Assembly: GCA_022749755.1 (NCBI GenBank)
Contig: CM040451.1
Span: 9,809,871-9,873,870 of the forward strand
Length of the DNA stretch: 64,000 nt
Source of the DNA: Azadirachta indica
Lineage: Eukaryota > Streptophyta > Magnoliopsida > Sapindales > Meliaceae
Direction of reading: 5' to 3'
The notes beneath the pieces were generated by a model. That model did no database searches, had not been told where the DNA came from, and worked only from the letters and a program-made list of their open reading frames with translations. The translations under genes and the position numbers were made by a program. This document shows positions 62,831 through 64,000 of the stretch, piece after piece (position 1 is the first letter of the stretch; each line of letters begins with the position of its first letter).

Positions 62831-63599
62831 ACCTAAAGTTTTTGTTCATGAGTTGTTGAAATGTATTTTCATGCCATGGTCTAGAATGCACTATTTAAAT
62901 AAAGAAAAATATCCTAAAAAGGATAATTGAAAATTATGATTTCTCTCCTTCATCATTAAATACAATTTCTATAAGAACATAATTTCCTAAAATGGAGACA
63001 TGAATGCAATATTACACTAAATGTAACTTAGATTTATTTATAATTGGCTCACAGTTAAAATTTTGACTGTAAATATTGAAAATTGCATTTATGTCCCTTT
63101 ACTTAATTAGATTACTGTTATGATTGTTTATTTATCATTCCCAAAAGTGAATGGAACCATATAGGATAATTGTGAAAGTTTTATGAAATGATGAAAATGA
63201 CTTGATATTGCCCCCGCAGTGGCTATAAACTTCATAATTACATTTATAATTATATTTCATTGGAATGCTTATAACATGACAAATTTTGTCACTTACATGA
63301 CATGAAATGACATATATTGCATACCTGTAGTACGTTGAATTATCTAATAAAGCCTTATTAGGCTCCCATGAAAATAAGAAAAATATTGAGACTTTACTGA
63401 TGATATGTATCTTGATTTTCTTTGTTGATAATATTCATATTATTTACGATCTAATTGTTACCTTTTATTTCGTCCTTTATAATTCCCTTGTTCATATTTT
63501 ATATTCTACATTTACTATCATGATAATTGATATAAATTATCCTATAAAAAGGACATAGATCTTAAAAGGGAGTTAACCTTTTTAAAGGGGAGAGATAAG

Positions 63600-64000
63600 G
63601 ATGTATGCTTAACTGATAGTGCGACTATGCACACTATCTTTTGGGATAAGAATTATTTCTCAAAATTCAAAATGATTAAAGCTAAAGTGAAAATCATATC
63701 AAGTCATGCAGACTTGATTGTAAGGCTCCGAAAGAGCACTAATTCTGTTAGCAAGTAGAACCAGATTATGTATGCATAATGCCTTGTGTTGTAGCAAATC
63801 TAGTAGAAATTTGCTTAGTTTTAAAGATATCTACTGAAATGGATATCATATTGAGATTTTAAATGAAAATAATACAAAATATCTTTATATTACTTTTAAT
63901 GTTTCAGGTAAAAAATGTATACTAGAAAAGCTTTCAGCATTGACATCTGGATTATATTATACAACTACACATTCAATTAAAAGCTGTGTACTAATGAACC
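63600..64000 (+). pseudogene. Copia gag-pol fragment (protease region)
   Basis: TDSATMHTIFWDKNYFSKFK corresponds to the copia-type aspartic protease start. The matching downstream region is in a different frame (ENNTKYLYITFNVSGKKC), and several stops lie between. The frame is still open at the window edge. Confidence 0.7.

Larger units (their letters stand above)
61718..64000 (+). mobile_element. Degenerate Ty1/copia retrotransposon, runs off right edge
   Basis: The shared upstream sequence is broken at ACAATTC, where TGTCGTCTGTCCC begins. A short LTR of about 221 bp would end ...TTTACAACA at 61938, followed by CGTTACCAACAC, which resembles the CGTTATCAGCAC primer-site motif of some plant copia elements. 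Coding homology appears at the right: DVCLTDSATMHTIFWDKNYF (about 63600-63660), matching the copia protease active-site block with its D-S-A, and LYITFNVSGKKCILEKLSAL near 63880-63940 in another frame. Stops and frame changes show decay. The right LTR is outside the window. Confidence 0.7.

Overview
The window reads as nuclear DNA of a flowering plant (eudicot): AT-rich, intron-containing genes with GT-AG borders, a tandem receptor-kinase cluster, and Ty3/gypsy, Ty1/copia, Mutator and hAT elements. A woody eudicot such as Citrus would fit, but that is a guess from general family resemblance.

The core is a tandem array of cysteine-rich receptor-like kinases (CRKs: signal peptide, two DUF26 domains, one membrane span, Ser/Thr kinase; seven exons), all on the plus strand. 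I number the copies CRK1 (3020-6496), CRK2 (9582-11752), CRK3 (12978-24248), CRK4 (33421-36489), CRK5 (37900-39890), CRK6 (42739-46701), CRK7 (51534-54691) and CRK8 (a lone exon 4, 57208-57386). Only CRK4 has an open reading frame through all seven exons (663 residues predicted). CRK1 is intact except for a 7-bp deletion at the end of exon 3 that removes the kinase frame. The rest carry stops, frameshifts, lost splice sites, missing exons or insertions.

Interleaved on the minus strand are five degraded copies (A-E) of an LpxD-like gene (UDP-3-O-acylglucosamine N-acyltransferase, hexapeptide-repeat family; organelle-targeted in plants) at 1-1216, 24886-25645, 47766-49957, 55092-56145 and 58651-60989. 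There are also one open and two or three broken copies of a small J-domain protein (open copy 7074-7649). The ancestral unit looks like LpxD (-), shared upstream region, CRK (+), J-protein (-). It was amplified and then rearranged, leaving chimeric junctions near 11750, 24885 and 55091.

Mobile DNA: an 8-kb Ty3/gypsy element (15450-23438) and a 629-bp hAT-type element (23559-24187) both sit in the last exon of CRK3. A 5.7-kb Mutator-like element with a perfect 9-bp target duplication (25955-31661) lies upstream of LpxD copy B. It is followed by a 979-bp foldback element with another perfect 9-bp duplication (31867-32845). A solo-LTR-like insertion splits CRK2 (10050-10622). A degenerate Ty1/copia element runs off the right edge from 61718.

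Functionally, the window is a birth-and-death receptor cluster. It holds one plausible active CRK, one plausible kinase-less derivative, and many decayed copies that retain recognisable, sometimes shared, catalytic-motif lesions. I see no tRNA, rRNA, CRISPR array or prokaryote-like system.
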